Below are positions 16,354 through 25,256 of a DNA stretch of 64,000 nt, one piece after another. Both the position numbers and the translations under genes were made by a program. The notes beneath the pieces are model-generated. The model made no database searches. It saw only the letters and a list, made by a program, of their open reading frames with translations, and was not told the origin of the DNA. The stretch lies in assembly GCF_035609205.1 (NCBI RefSeq), contig NZ_CP141184.1, positions 6,314,501-6,378,500 on the forward strand, written 5' to 3'. This DNA is from Hymenobacter sp. GOD-10R (GTDB taxonomy: Bacteria > Bacteroidota > Bacteroidia > Cytophagales > Hymenobacteraceae). Numbering within the stretch: the first letter of the stretch is position 1; each line of letters begins with the position of its first letter.

Positions 16354-17949
16354 ATGCACAACATTGAGCTAATTATTGGGCTTCTGGCCGTCGTCACCAT
16401 CTTAGCGGAAGTAGCCGACCGGGTTAAACTTCCTTACCCTGTGCTGCTCGTGATAGTAGGCATGGTACTAGGTTTGATACCGGGTTTGCCGCGGGTCACG
16501 GTAGCTCCCGACTTAGTATTCCTGCTGTTCTTGCCACCCCTGTTATACGAGGCAGCGTGGAGCACTTCCTGGCCCGACTTCAAAGCATATCGTCGGCCCA
16601 TTGGCTTTCTGGCTCTCGGGTGCGTGTTGTTCACGACGGGGTTGGTCGCCGTCGTCGCCCACGCATTCATTCCCGATTTTAGCTGGCCAGCGGCTTTCGT
16701 CCTGGGTGCCATTATTTCGCCCCCCGATGCGGTGGCGGCTACCAGCGCTACCAAAGGCCTAGGTCTGCCGCGACGGGTGGTTACCATTCTGGAAGGCGAG
16801 AGTCTAGTAAACGATGCCACCGGCCTGATTGCGTATCGCTACGCGCTGGCGGCGGTGCTCACGGGGCACTTTGTGCTCTGGCAGGCGGGCTTGCAGCTGA
16901 TCTGGGTGGCGGCCGCGGGTACGGGCATCGGCTTGCTGGTAGGCTGGGGCATCTTTCACGTGCATCGCCTCACGCGCAATCCCATCGTGGTTACGACGCT
17001 CACGTTTCTGACACCCTACCTAGCTTACCTAGCGGCCGAAGAGATACACGTATCGGGGGTGCTGGCGGTGGTAGCGGCGGGCTTGTTCCTGGCCCGGCGG
17101 TCAGCTACTATTTTCACCCACGAAGCTAGGCTGCAAACATACACTGTTTGGAAAACAACGGTATTGCTACTCAACGGCTTAGTCTTTATCCTGATTGGCC
17201 TAGCTCTGCCCAACATACTTGCTGGCATTCAACAAGAAGTCTCTTGGCAGCAGGCACTCAGCTACGGCATTGTGGTTACGCTTACTGTGATTGTGGGCCG
17301 GCTACTGTGGGTGTACCCGAGCACCTATTTGCCGCGGGTGCTGAGCCGCGGCATTCGGGAGCGGGAGCCGAAACCCATACTGCCGCTCGTCACGGTTATT
17401 GCCTGGACGGGTATGCGCGGGGTGGTGTCATTGGCTATTGCGCTGTCCTTGCCGCTCACTCTTAGCCCTGGCGTGCCCTTTCCGCACCGCAACCTGATTC
17501 TGTTCATCACCTTCGTCGTGATTTTCTGCACCATTGTAGGGCAGGGCTTGAGCCTAGCGCCGCTAATCCGTTGGCTGGGCATCGCTCCCGACGACAGCGT
17601 AGAGCACGAAGAAGTAGAGCTGCGCTTATATCTAGCTGGCCAAACCGTCACTTACCTCGGCAGCCCCGCCGGCCAGGAGCACGCGCCGCCCGATGTGCTA
17701 GCTCGCATGAAAAGCCGCTACGACATCCGCCTAGAGCGCTTGCACAACCGAGCGCTTGGCGTTCGTGCCAGCCGCTTGGAAGAGAAGCCCATCACCCAGT
17801 TTCAACAGCTACAAGAAGCGGTTATTCAGTTTGAACGCAGCGTACTTGAAAAGCTCCGACACGAGGAGAAAACCAGCGAGGAGCTGCTGCGCAAAATCGA
17901 AAACGAGCTGGACTTGGAAGAGACACGCTTGGCGCTGGATAAAGCGTGA
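16354..17949 (+). CDS. Na+/H+ antiporter, CPA1 family (paralogue)
   Basis: This is a second CPA1 exchanger, 531 residues, with the same plan as the one at 6776: about twelve membrane helices, then a charged coiled-coil tail (about 430-531) ending in a run of Glu/Leu. Motifs are GAIISPPDAVAATSATKGLG, LEGESLVNDATGL and WTGMRGVVSLAIALSLPL. The first copy has S-S where this one has T-G after LVNDA. The cytoplasmic tails differ more than the membrane parts, which suggests different regulation or pH set-points. Its neighbours are GAPDH upstream and a convergent lipoprotein gene downstream. Confidence 0.9.
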   Translation: MHNIELIIGLLAVVTILAEVADRVKLPYPVLLVIVGMVLGLIPGLPRVTVAPDLVFLLFLPPLLYEAAWSTSWPDFKAYRRPIGFLALGCVLFTTGLVAVVAHAFIPDFSWPAAFVLGAIISPPDAVAATSATKGLGLPRRVVTILEGESLVNDATGLIAYRYALAAVLTGHFVLWQAGLQLIWVAAAGTGIGLLVGWGIFHVHRLTRNPIVVTTLTFLTPYLAYLAAEEIHVSGVLAVVAAGLFLARRSATIFTHEARLQTYTVWKTTVLLLNGLVFILIGLALPNILAGIQQEVSWQQALSYGIVVTLTVIVGRLLWVYPSTYLPRVLSRGIREREPKPILPLVTVIAWTGMRGVVSLAIALSLPLTLSPGVPFPHRNLILFITFVVIFCTIVGQGLSLAPLIRWLGIAPDDSVEHEEVELRLYLAGQTVTYLGSPAGQEHAPPDVLARMKSRYDIRLERLHNRALGVRASRLEEKPITQFQQLQEAVIQFERSVLEKLRHEEKTSEELLRKIENELDLEETRLALDKA

Positions 17950-18080
17950 ACAAGCTAGATTCTGCTTGTTTTTAAGATGAAGGCCTTCTATTAATGTTCG
18001 GTCCGAGAAAAGTTGAGGAGAAGCAATGATTATCCGTGACCAACTCGAAGGCAGAAAATGGCCCTATTTTAAGTAGGCTG

Positions 18081-18725
18081 TTATAAGGTAGATTGTCTGG
18101 TAGTGGTTGAAAGATTATTGTAGCGCAACAAGCCTTTCCAAGTTCCGCGCAAGGCATAGCGTTGCCCCGTGGTTGTGTTCTTCAACGTGCCTTGAAATGA
18201 GCAAGTGAGGTGATATGCCTCGATTTGGCGGCTGATGTCGATACGAGAGTTAGCCGGAATCTTGATTGTTAGTATCTGCTTGGCATACGTGCCGTATGGT
18301 TTCTGCTGTTGGATGGCACTGAGCGGAAAGGTCTCTGTAGAGTAGCTGACCGCCTCCATACCCGCCCAATCCTGCGGCACCGGCACAACCAGATTGCTTA
18401 GGTCGATTTCTTTAGGCAGGAGACTGGTTTGGTCAATTTCGAACTGAGAAGTTTTCACTAAATCATCAACACTCGCTTCAATTTGCTGTGTAGCCAAGAT
18501 GTTACTCGGGTTCTGTACACTTAGTCCCTTCAAGGGCACTGCTACCGTATCAATACGAGCCCCAGGAGTCAAGAAGTAATGGACATCGGTAACTTCATAC
18601 TGCGCCGGCACAGTCGGTTCGGGCTCCGTGTGTTCTGATTTGATACAGGAGCTTAGTGGAATAAGGATGAACAGACTAGGAAAGATATGCTGAGGGAAAT
18701 ACCTCTTATATAGTTGATTCATCAT
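18081..18725 (-). CDS. Hypothetical lipoprotein
   Basis: I do not recognise this protein. Starting at the tandem ATG codons at 18725/18722 gives a 214-residue product with a clear lipoprotein signal, HIFPSLFILIPLSSC. The upstream extension of the frame (to 18872) looks non-coding and lacks export features, so I left it out. The mature part is beta-rich with no transmembrane helix: a Glu/Pro linker, then YEVTDVHYFLTPGARIDTV and a C-terminus ending LRGTWKGLLRYNN. A beta-sandwich exposed to the periplasm or cell surface is plausible. Base composition is lower in GC than the housekeeping genes. The gene is convergent with the antiporter. Confidence 0.62.
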   Translation of the reverse strand: MMNQLYKRYFPQHIFPSLFILIPLSSCIKSEHTEPEPTVPAQYEVTDVHYFLTPGARIDTVAVPLKGLSVQNPSNILATQQIEASVDDLVKTSQFEIDQTSLLPKEIDLSNLVVPVPQDWAGMEAVSYSTETFPLSAIQQQKPYGTYAKQILTIKIPANSRIDISRQIEAYHLTCSFQGTLKNTTTGQRYALRGTWKGLLRYNNLSTTTRQSTL

Positions 18726-18989
18726 TGTGTGGAAGCAGTTGTGTGAAGAAAAGCGATGCACAATATTTTCACTTACAGATACATAGTTTAATCGTGGCGA
18801 AGGGCATGGCATCCGTAACGACGTCAGTATAGTCAAGTTTGCACGCACTCGTGCTAACGTAAATACCTGCAATGACGGGCCGAGTAGCTGGTCACACCCT
18901 CTGAAGCAGCCAAAAAGGCTTTATTTTCAAAGTTATTCGACCGGTAAACACTATAGTAAGTCGCTACTGAATATGGCCTGCTCCGAGTC

Positions 18990-19247
18990 CTATTTCTTAG
19001 TAACCGACCTGACTCTAACCCTCACCGGTCCATCAGTCGGCCGACTTACTCGCTGAATTTTCTGCTCCAATTCCTCTGTGTTTGCTACAACGACAGGGCT
19101 ATTATACTTCTTCGCCTTTCGGTTAGCAGTTCGAGCGGTTTTCTCTGCTGGCGTTTTGCTGTTTGAAACAGGAGCTGTCTGGGCGTGAGCACCAACTTGG
19201 CTCCCCGTGAGGAATAGTATGCTGAGTGAAAAGAGAACGGTTTTCAT
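18990..19247 (-). CDS. Small secreted hypothetical protein
   Basis: The ATG at 19247 yields an 85-residue protein with a Sec signal, MKTVLFSLSILFLTGSQVGA, cut near HAQ-TAP. The mature part is a short basic region rich in Thr/Lys/Ala (KTPAEKTARTANRKAKK) and a C-terminus with alternating charged residues (VRVRVRSVTKK). The frame could start further upstream at 19349, but that adds a second hydrophobic stretch and is less likely. No family is recognised. It is on the same strand as the lipoprotein gene about 265 bp downstream. The gap between them holds no visible gene. Confidence 0.5.
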   Translation of the reverse strand: MKTVLFSLSILFLTGSQVGAHAQTAPVSNSKTPAEKTARTANRKAKKYNSPVVVANTEELEQKIQRVSRPTDGPVRVRVRSVTKK

Positions 19248-19824
19248 GGTATAGATCAAAAAGCTAGAGATGAGCACTGGTAATGAGCTAGGCAAATAGA
19301 AAATGATCTTTCTCAAGGTACTAATTATCAAGGAAATACTCGTTGACAAAACCTACCGGCTGTGTACCACAATAGTCTGAGGTTTAGCAAGCAGGCCTAA
19401 GTACCTACCACGTTATGCCGCTTCTATCCTGGGTAGCAGGAAACAAAAAATACCATTAGTTCTGCTTCAAAAAACAAGTATATTTGGAAGTATTCCAATA
19501 AAATCTATTCAGATCCCATGGCTCTGATAGGATCCGCTATACATTGTTTCTAGTCTAACTCATCGAGTTGATTATTGATGTAAAACCGTGGTTTAATAAT
19601 ATAGAAGCAGATCAAAAGCATTGTACATAGTAGTATACCCGGATTGATTGCACTAACAAGATTATCACCGATAAAACACATCATTATTCAAAAAATCAAT
19701 AAGTTATCTTATACAGCTTTTATTCCCTCGCAATACATAAAATACTAATTAATTGAAAAACAAAAGCACCTCAGACTCATTACTTTTCTTTAAGTGTCAG
19801 TAGTTAAAAACTGAATAGTGAAGT
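19248..19824. other. AT-rich intergenic region upstream of the porin gene
   Basis: About 580 bp with no convincing gene. The base composition drops sharply here, with many TATA/TTAAT runs. It must hold the divergent promoters of the small secreted protein and of the porin cassette. No palindrome of the families seen elsewhere is present. Confidence 0.6.
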
Positions 19825-20871
19825 ATGGAAAACATAAAATACGCATTTATTATCTTATTGATAGTTACTTTGGCGTTATGCTCAACACAACGTTCTGTAG
19901 CGCAGAGAACCCAAATTAAAGGATTTGCTGACGCATCTGCTTATTATCAAAAGGGCAAAGCAAGCTTTGCTCTTGGCGAGCAAGATTTGTTTATTACTTC
20001 AGAAATAACCGAGCGATTATCGTTTTTGGGCGAGACAGTCTTCAAGTATTCTCTTGACTCTCCTACTGACTTTGACATTAGCATTGAACGTATAATTCTA
20101 AAATATAACTATGCAGGTAATCACAGCATTCTGATAGGAAAGCATCATACACCGGTTAATTACTGGAACGACACCTATCACCATGGTAGAGTATTCTTCC
20201 CTACAGTTGATCGACCCTTGATCTTCTCGGAAGGCATCATCCCACTTCATACAACTGGCGTCAGCTTACAAGGACAGAACCTTGGTCGTATTCGCTTTGG
20301 CTACGACCTCATGGTTGGTAACGGGCTAGGCTCAGGTGATGTGCAAGACAATAACATTTTTAAATCGCTAACAGCAGCCATCCATATAAAACCAAAGGAT
20401 GGAATGCGTATTGGTGCATCACTCTACCATGATGTAATTTCGAAAGGAAGTACGATCCACAATCATTATAGTGGCGTTAGTACACTAATACCTACCAAGG
20501 TGAACCAAAATATAATGACAGCTTCTATTTCTTATAACGATTCTATTTTTTCTAAAAAATACGAATTATTAGCAGAGAGCAGTATGGTTATGAACAAATC
20601 TGATAGCCTAGGTATGCAAGATGCCCTAGCTTCCTACGTGTATGCTGGCCTAAGAGTAACAGATAAGATCATACCATACATTAGATTTGATGACATCCGT
20701 TATAAGAACAAAGAAGTATACTTTCTAAATAACAATGTTCAATCCTTTGTTGGCGGGCTGCGATATGAGTTAAGTTACCTAGCCGTTCTCAAACTTGAAT
20801 ATCAGCACGTAAAGAACCGCCAAGCAAGTACCACGGACAGGTTAGTGTTTCAAGTAGCCGTTGGTTTTTAA
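19825..20871 (+). CDS. Predicted outer-membrane beta-barrel (porin-like) protein
   Basis: The 348-residue protein has a signal peptide (YAFIILLIVTLALCSTQRS, cut near VAQ-RTQ). It is then composed of alternating beta-strand patterns and ends in VFQVAVGF, with the aromatic C-terminus expected of barrel proteins. Segments such as RIILKYNYAGNHSILIGKHH and GVSLQGQNLGRIRFGYDLMV look like hairpins of a 12-16-strand barrel. I recognise no named family; it resembles porin-like proteins encoded beside small phosphate-binding-like proteins. AT-rich codon use differs from the window average. The stop is 6 bp before the next start, so the gene is translationally linked to the binding-protein gene. Confidence 0.65.
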   Translation: MENIKYAFIILLIVTLALCSTQRSVAQRTQIKGFADASAYYQKGKASFALGEQDLFITSEITERLSFLGETVFKYSLDSPTDFDISIERIILKYNYAGNHSILIGKHHTPVNYWNDTYHHGRVFFPTVDRPLIFSEGIIPLHTTGVSLQGQNLGRIRFGYDLMVGNGLGSGDVQDNNIFKSLTAAIHIKPKDGMRIGASLYHDVISKGSTIHNHYSGVSTLIPTKVNQNIMTASISYNDSIFSKKYELLAESSMVMNKSDSLGMQDALASYVYAGLRVTDKIIPYIRFDDIRYKNKEVYFLNNNVQSFVGGLRYELSYLAVLKLEYQHVKNRQASTTDRLVFQVAVGF

Positions 20872-20877
20872 ATTATC

Positions 20878-21330
20878 ATGCTCATGACGCGGCTTTTCCT
20901 ATTTATTTTCATTCTACTCCTACTTACCGTCTATCTCCCATTACCGGCAAATTCACAAAATATGAGTTTGACAGTAATTGCCAACGGGAAAGGAATACCA
21001 GCAGAAATGAAGATGGACCAATTAAGATCAATAATACGGGGAGAGAAATTGCGCTGGCCTGATGGCAGTAAAGTTGTCATAGCACTTATGAAAACCAATA
21101 CTCCTATTGGAGTAAATACCAGCAAAAAGATCTATAATATGAGTGAAAACGAATTGAACAAGTATTGGCTTGCCCTAGTATTTCAGGGCAAAGCCAATGC
21201 TCCCAATTTTTTCAATTCCGAATCCGATCTTGGAGAATTCGTCTCGCAAACCAATGGTGCTATCGGCATTCTCAGCCAACCACCTACAAATAACAAGGTT
21301 ATAATTGTCGATGGAAAAAAGAGCCTATAG
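20878..21330 (+). CDS. Small periplasmic PstS-like (phosphate ABC substrate-binding-like) domain protein
   Basis: The 150-residue secreted protein has signal MTRLFLFIFILLLLTVYLPL (start 20878 or 20884). The mature domain shows the pattern of single-lobe PstS-like proteins: MKMDQLRSIIRGEKLRWPDG, an N-E-L-N-K-Y-W-L-A-L-V-F-Q-G-K helix, and a C-terminal VSQTNGAIGIL turn, where phosphate-binding proteins have the GAIGY turn. It is half the size of a transport-type PstS and no ABC permease or ATPase is nearby, so it is more likely a ligand-sensing subunit. The neighbours (porin before, HAMP kinase after) support a sensory cassette. The ligand is unknown. Confidence 0.68.
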   Translation: MLMTRLFLFIFILLLLTVYLPLPANSQNMSLTVIANGKGIPAEMKMDQLRSIIRGEKLRWPDGSKVVIALMKTNTPIGVNTSKKIYNMSENELNKYWLALVFQGKANAPNFFNSESDLGEFVSQTNGAIGILSQPPTNNKVIIVDGKKSL

Positions 21331-21368
21331 TCTTCTCCCGTAGTGCATTATCGATAAAGGCATCTCAT

Positions 21369-23018
21369 ATGCTAGCCAGCTTCTACAAACTACCTGCTGT
21401 CCAAATCATCAACCACTTACGTCTTACCGTTAAGACTAAGATTTGGATAACGGTAACTAGTATTGTATTGCTATTTTCCTTTTTTATTTTATTCTACTTA
21501 CCAGCTGTGCAGGAACGATACCTGCTCAGCAATTTTAACAAAGAAGTTCAGAACCATGCAAATACAGTTGCTCTAGGAGTAAAGATTGCTATGACTGAAC
21601 AGAACTTCCAGGGCGTTCAAACCGCTATGGATTTTGTTAACAAGGACCCTTTGCTGCAATTCGTAAGCTTACTACAAGTTGACACCGTCTGGAATAAAGT
21701 GCATTCTACTTACCAAGTAACTAGAACTGTATTTAGGACTTATCCCGAAGCAAAGAAGATAAATATTGATGCTGTATCGAATGATTCAACAATCATAAAA
21801 CGTGCAAATTTCAGTACTCCGGTGATGAAAGGTGCAATACTATTAGCTTTTTCAACGAGGGAAATTGTTCAAAGCAAAAGAAACATTCGTGCTACCTCTT
21901 TATTCTTTAGCTTCTTAATCTTTACCATCGGCATCGGCATCGGCTTCGTTTTAGCCAGGAACATTTCTATTCCTGTGCTAGCATTAAGAGACGCCGCCAC
22001 CAAAGTAGGAAGGGGAGATCTTACCCAAAGGGTATTCAGCAAGTCGCGCGATGAGATAGGAGAGCTTGGCATTGCTTTCAATAAAATGGTTGCTGATTTA
22101 TCGAAGGCACGCCAGGAATTAGAAGATAGAACCCGCGAGTTAACGGTAGAAAAAAAGAAGTCAGATGACTTACTTGAAGGTCTTAATAAGACGCTGACGG
22201 ACCTAAAGGAAACGCAAGAACAACTAATTAGACAAGAGAAATTAGCTTCTATCGGGCAAATAACCAAAGGTCTAGTTGATCGATTACTTAACCCCTTGAA
22301 CTACGTTAGCAATTTCGCTGAAGTATCAAACGAGCTTCTAGAGGAAGGAAAAGAACTATTAAATACAGATAAATATATTTCTGACGAACATATTCAGAAC
22401 GAGGTAATACCAGTACTTACTATGATAGATGGGAATATAGATAAGATAAAAGAACACAGCTTTAGCTTAGTTAAAATAGTAAGGAGCATGGGAAGGTTGT
22501 TGCAAGCCAAATCTACAACCTTCATAGAAGCGGATGTCAATTCCTATGTAGAAGAACAATTTGCTATGTACAAAGGCGAAATAGATGCAGCTCACAGCTA
22601 CATCTCTCTAGAATTGATCAAAGGACTCAACCTTAACAACTATACTGTAAATATTTTGCCTACAGAAATGAGTTTGGTCCTTTACAACATCATGAGTAAT
22701 GCTCTCTACTCTATACACGAAAGACATTTGACAGACGCCAATTTTCATCCTAAGCTGATCGTTGAAACTTGTTTCAACAAACAATTTGTGGAAATCAGGA
22801 TACAGGATAATGGTAAAGGAATATCAGACACCGAAGAGAAGCAGATTTTTTCTCCTTTCTTCACAACCAAGCCTACTTCTAAAGGCACAGGCCTAGGTCT
22901 ATTTATCAGTCAAGATATTGTCAAGTCACACAAGGGAAATATAGCAATAGATACGCAGCAAGAGGGATTTACTACGTTTGTAATTAAATTACCTACATCA
23001 ACTTCATCCCTAAGCTAG
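21369..23018 (+). CDS. HAMP-domain sensor kinase homologue lacking the phospho-accepting histidine
   Basis: The 549-residue inner-membrane protein has TM1 at about 24-44, a periplasmic sensor of about 130 residues, and TM2 at about 177-196. HAMP lies at about 197-250 (RNISIPVLALRDAATKVGRG), followed by a coiled coil to 288. A dimerisation helix starts LIRQEKLASIGQITKGLVDR. In active kinases the next motif reads G-x-x-H-E-x-x-N-P; here it is GLVDRLLNP, so His is Asp304 and Glu is Arg305. The ATPase domain is intact: N-box LYNIMSNALYSI (N440, N444), DNGKGIS (D480), PFFTTKPTSKGTGLGL. No response regulator is nearby. It is third in the low-GC cassette, 38 bp after the binding-like gene. Confidence 0.85.
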   Translation: MLASFYKLPAVQIINHLRLTVKTKIWITVTSIVLLFSFFILFYLPAVQERYLLSNFNKEVQNHANTVALGVKIAMTEQNFQGVQTAMDFVNKDPLLQFVSLLQVDTVWNKVHSTYQVTRTVFRTYPEAKKINIDAVSNDSTIIKRANFSTPVMKGAILLAFSTREIVQSKRNIRATSLFFSFLIFTIGIGIGFVLARNISIPVLALRDAATKVGRGDLTQRVFSKSRDEIGELGIAFNKMVADLSKARQELEDRTRELTVEKKKSDDLLEGLNKTLTDLKETQEQLIRQEKLASIGQITKGLVDRLLNPLNYVSNFAEVSNELLEEGKELLNTDKYISDEHIQNEVIPVLTMIDGNIDKIKEHSFSLVKIVRSMGRLLQAKSTTFIEADVNSYVEEQFAMYKGEIDAAHSYISLELIKGLNLNNYTVNILPTEMSLVLYNIMSNALYSIHERHLTDANFHPKLIVETCFNKQFVEIRIQDNGKGISDTEEKQIFSPFFTTKPTSKGTGLGLFISQDIVKSHKGNIAIDTQQEGFTTFVIKLPTSTSSLS

Positions 23019-23086
23019 ACAGTCAATTTACCGTGGCTCGAAATTGTTATTAGCGAGGTTACTATTCAGCCAACTCTGAAGCGTTC

Positions 23087-25162
23087 CTATTGCTCTTCCA
23101 CAATCTGCACGCCCCAGGGGCCTAGCTGCAACTGCTGATTTTTGGCCACAGCCTGACTGGAGAGCAGTTCCTTACCTGCGCCGTGCGGGTAACGCACAGA
23201 GCTAGGTGCAGCCGAGTAGTTGAAGTAATAATGTACCATTTTCTTGCGCTGGTTTACGCCCGCTTTCGTGATGAGCGGAAACTGTAGCTCCTGATCAGCG
23301 CCCCACAAACCGTCTTTCTTTACCGCGTCAGCCACGATCTTCTCCACTACCGCGTTGCTCGTGCGGCACCCGATATAGGTAGCTAGCCCTTTGCCGTAGG
23401 TGTTTTCGGTGATGGCCGCGTACTTGCCCCACGCCGGATGATCGTAGGAGGCTAGCACTTTGGCGGTGGTGGGCGTGAGCAGCTCCATCCACGTGCTTAC
23501 CTGGTTGTTGGCTTGGCCCACTTGGTACGGGTCGCCCTTCAGCGTCACTTTATCGGGCGCCGTGAATAGGCTGTACGTGACCCCGCACGCGGCACTCAGA
23601 ACGCCGGGCTGCGGGGTGGTGCGGACCTTCACGTTCTCGTCCGAAAAACCGCTTCGATACGTGCATACGAGGTGGCCGCCTTTCTGCACATACTGGTTCA
23701 GGCGCTCCAGCAAACTTGTGGGCGCGGCGTAGAGCATGGGCACAATGACCAGCGAGTACTTATCTAGGTCGGGGCTGCTAGGGTCCACGAAGTCGCAGCC
23801 TACATTCTGGCGGTATAGCGCGTCATAGAAGGAACGCAGCACCTCGTTGTAGCCGAGCCCGTTGGCAAACCACTTTTCGGCCGTCAGGGCTTCGTTGCTG
23901 AAGAGGATAGCGACTTTATTGGTCTTCTGTAAGTTGACCAAGCTGGTGCTGAGCCGGTTGAAGTCCTGCCCAATAGTTTTGGCTTCGTTGTAGACGGGGT
24001 TGGGCTCAAAATCGTGGCTGAGCAGGCCTTTCCAGTAGGTTTCAGCGGAGTTATGGATGGAGTGCCAGTGCCAATATTCTAGCAAGCTAGCACCGGAAGC
24101 TAGGTGGCTAAACGCCTGCAAGCGCAACTGGCCTGGGTACGGCACCCACTGCGGAAAACCCTGGGCTTCCGTCTCTAGCACCAAGTAGCTCTGCCCGCCT
24201 TTCATGGAGCGAGTGATGTCGCCGCCCAAGGAGATTTCGGTGCCCGTAAGTTGGTCTTGACTTGGGTGGTAAATATCGATGCCGGCAATATCCAGTGCTT
24301 TAGCCGCCGCAAAGTGATCAACTTCTGACTGAATACCGTAGGAGTGGCCACGCCAGTCTAGGTCGAAGTTTTGGGTAATAAACTGCTCCGGCTTCTTGTA
24401 TTCGCGCACCATAGCAGCCTGCCAAGCGAGGAAGTCGGTGACGAGTTGGCGCTGAAACTTGGCAAACTCGCTGCCTAGGCTCGCATTGATGGTGCCCACC
24501 GTCGACGGGAAATCCTCCCAGCTATTGATGCGGTTGCTCCAGTAGTCGAGCCCATACGCCTTGTTGAGCGCATCCAGCGACGGAAACTTCTTCTGCATGT
24601 ACTGCACAAATTGCTTCTGCACCGCCGGCCCGGCCGTATTATACGCTTTCGTCTCGTTATCAATCTGATAGCCAATAATGGCCGGATGGTTTTTGACGTG
24701 ACCTAGCATAGCCCGAATCACCAGCTCGGCGTGGCGGCGGTAGTCGGGGTTACTGATATCCATGTTCTGACGCGGACCATACTGGTTTTGCCCCTGCGGC
24801 GTAATCGCTAGCACCGCCGGGTACTTACGCACCAGCCACGTCGGCACGGCGTACGTTGGGGTACCGATAATAACGCTGATGCCCGCTTTGTGCATAGCGT
24901 TCAGGACCCGATCAATGTGCGAGAAGTCGAACACACCTTCCTGCGGCTCCACCGTGCTCCACGTCGATTCGGCAATGCGCACCAAGTTGATGCCGGCGGC
25001 CTTCATCATCTGGATGTCCTTATCCAGCCGATCATAGGGCATGTACTCGTCGTAGTACGCCACCCCGTAGAGCAACTTATTGACCCTAGGTTTGACGGCC
25101 TGCGCACTCACGCGTTGGAACTGGCTGAAAAGCAGCAGGAGCAGAAGCGTATACTTGGCCAA
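23087..25162 (-). CDS. GH42-type beta-galactosidase, secreted
   Basis: The predicted enzyme releases beta-linked galactose (or arabinose in some relatives) from oligosaccharides. The 691-residue protein has a Sec signal (MAKYTLLLLLLFSQF...SAQ). A TIM barrel (about 28-390) contains GVAYYDEYMPYDRLDKDIQM, the acid/base Glu170 in IGYQIDNETKAY and the likely nucleophile Glu330 in LVLETEAQG. A flavodoxin-like trimerisation domain follows (about 405-610, KVAILFSNEALTAEK...). A small C-terminal beta domain closes the protein. Most GH42 enzymes are cytosolic; the export signal fits a Bacteroidota locus. It is the last gene of the minus-strand polysaccharide locus. Confidence 0.88.
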   Translation of the reverse strand: MAKYTLLLLLLFSQFQRVSAQAVKPRVNKLLYGVAYYDEYMPYDRLDKDIQMMKAAGINLVRIAESTWSTVEPQEGVFDFSHIDRVLNAMHKAGISVIIGTPTYAVPTWLVRKYPAVLAITPQGQNQYGPRQNMDISNPDYRRHAELVIRAMLGHVKNHPAIIGYQIDNETKAYNTAGPAVQKQFVQYMQKKFPSLDALNKAYGLDYWSNRINSWEDFPSTVGTINASLGSEFAKFQRQLVTDFLAWQAAMVREYKKPEQFITQNFDLDWRGHSYGIQSEVDHFAAAKALDIAGIDIYHPSQDQLTGTEISLGGDITRSMKGGQSYLVLETEAQGFPQWVPYPGQLRLQAFSHLASGASLLEYWHWHSIHNSAETYWKGLLSHDFEPNPVYNEAKTIGQDFNRLSTSLVNLQKTNKVAILFSNEALTAEKWFANGLGYNEVLRSFYDALYRQNVGCDFVDPSSPDLDKYSLVIVPMLYAAPTSLLERLNQYVQKGGHLVCTYRSGFSDENVKVRTTPQPGVLSAACGVTYSLFTAPDKVTLKGDPYQVGQANNQVSTWMELLTPTTAKVLASYDHPAWGKYAAITENTYGKGLATYIGCRTSNAVVEKIVADAVKKDGLWGADQELQFPLITKAGVNQRKKMVHYYFNYSAAPSSVRYPHGAGKELLSSQAVAKNQQLQLGPWGVQIVEEQ

Positions 25163-25176
25163 GGCGAGTGGGTTAC

Positions 25177-25239
25177 TATAGCGCAGACGTTATAATCCGC
25201 AGGTGGATAAACAAACGGAACCACAAGGTCCGCGCTATA
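25177..25239. repeat. Hairpin between GH30 and GH42 genes
   Basis: TATAGCGCAGAC (25177-25188) pairs with GTCCGCGCTATA (25228-25239), with one internal mismatch. It occupies the short gap between two genes that should share a transcript, so it may be a processing or attenuation element. Confidence 0.5.
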
Positions 25240-25256
25240 TGCACCGCAACGCTTTC

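Noticed and set aside
20878..21330. Full PstS phosphate-transport component
   Set aside because: It is about half the length of transport PstS and no pstC/A/B genes are near; a sensory subunit is more consistent.
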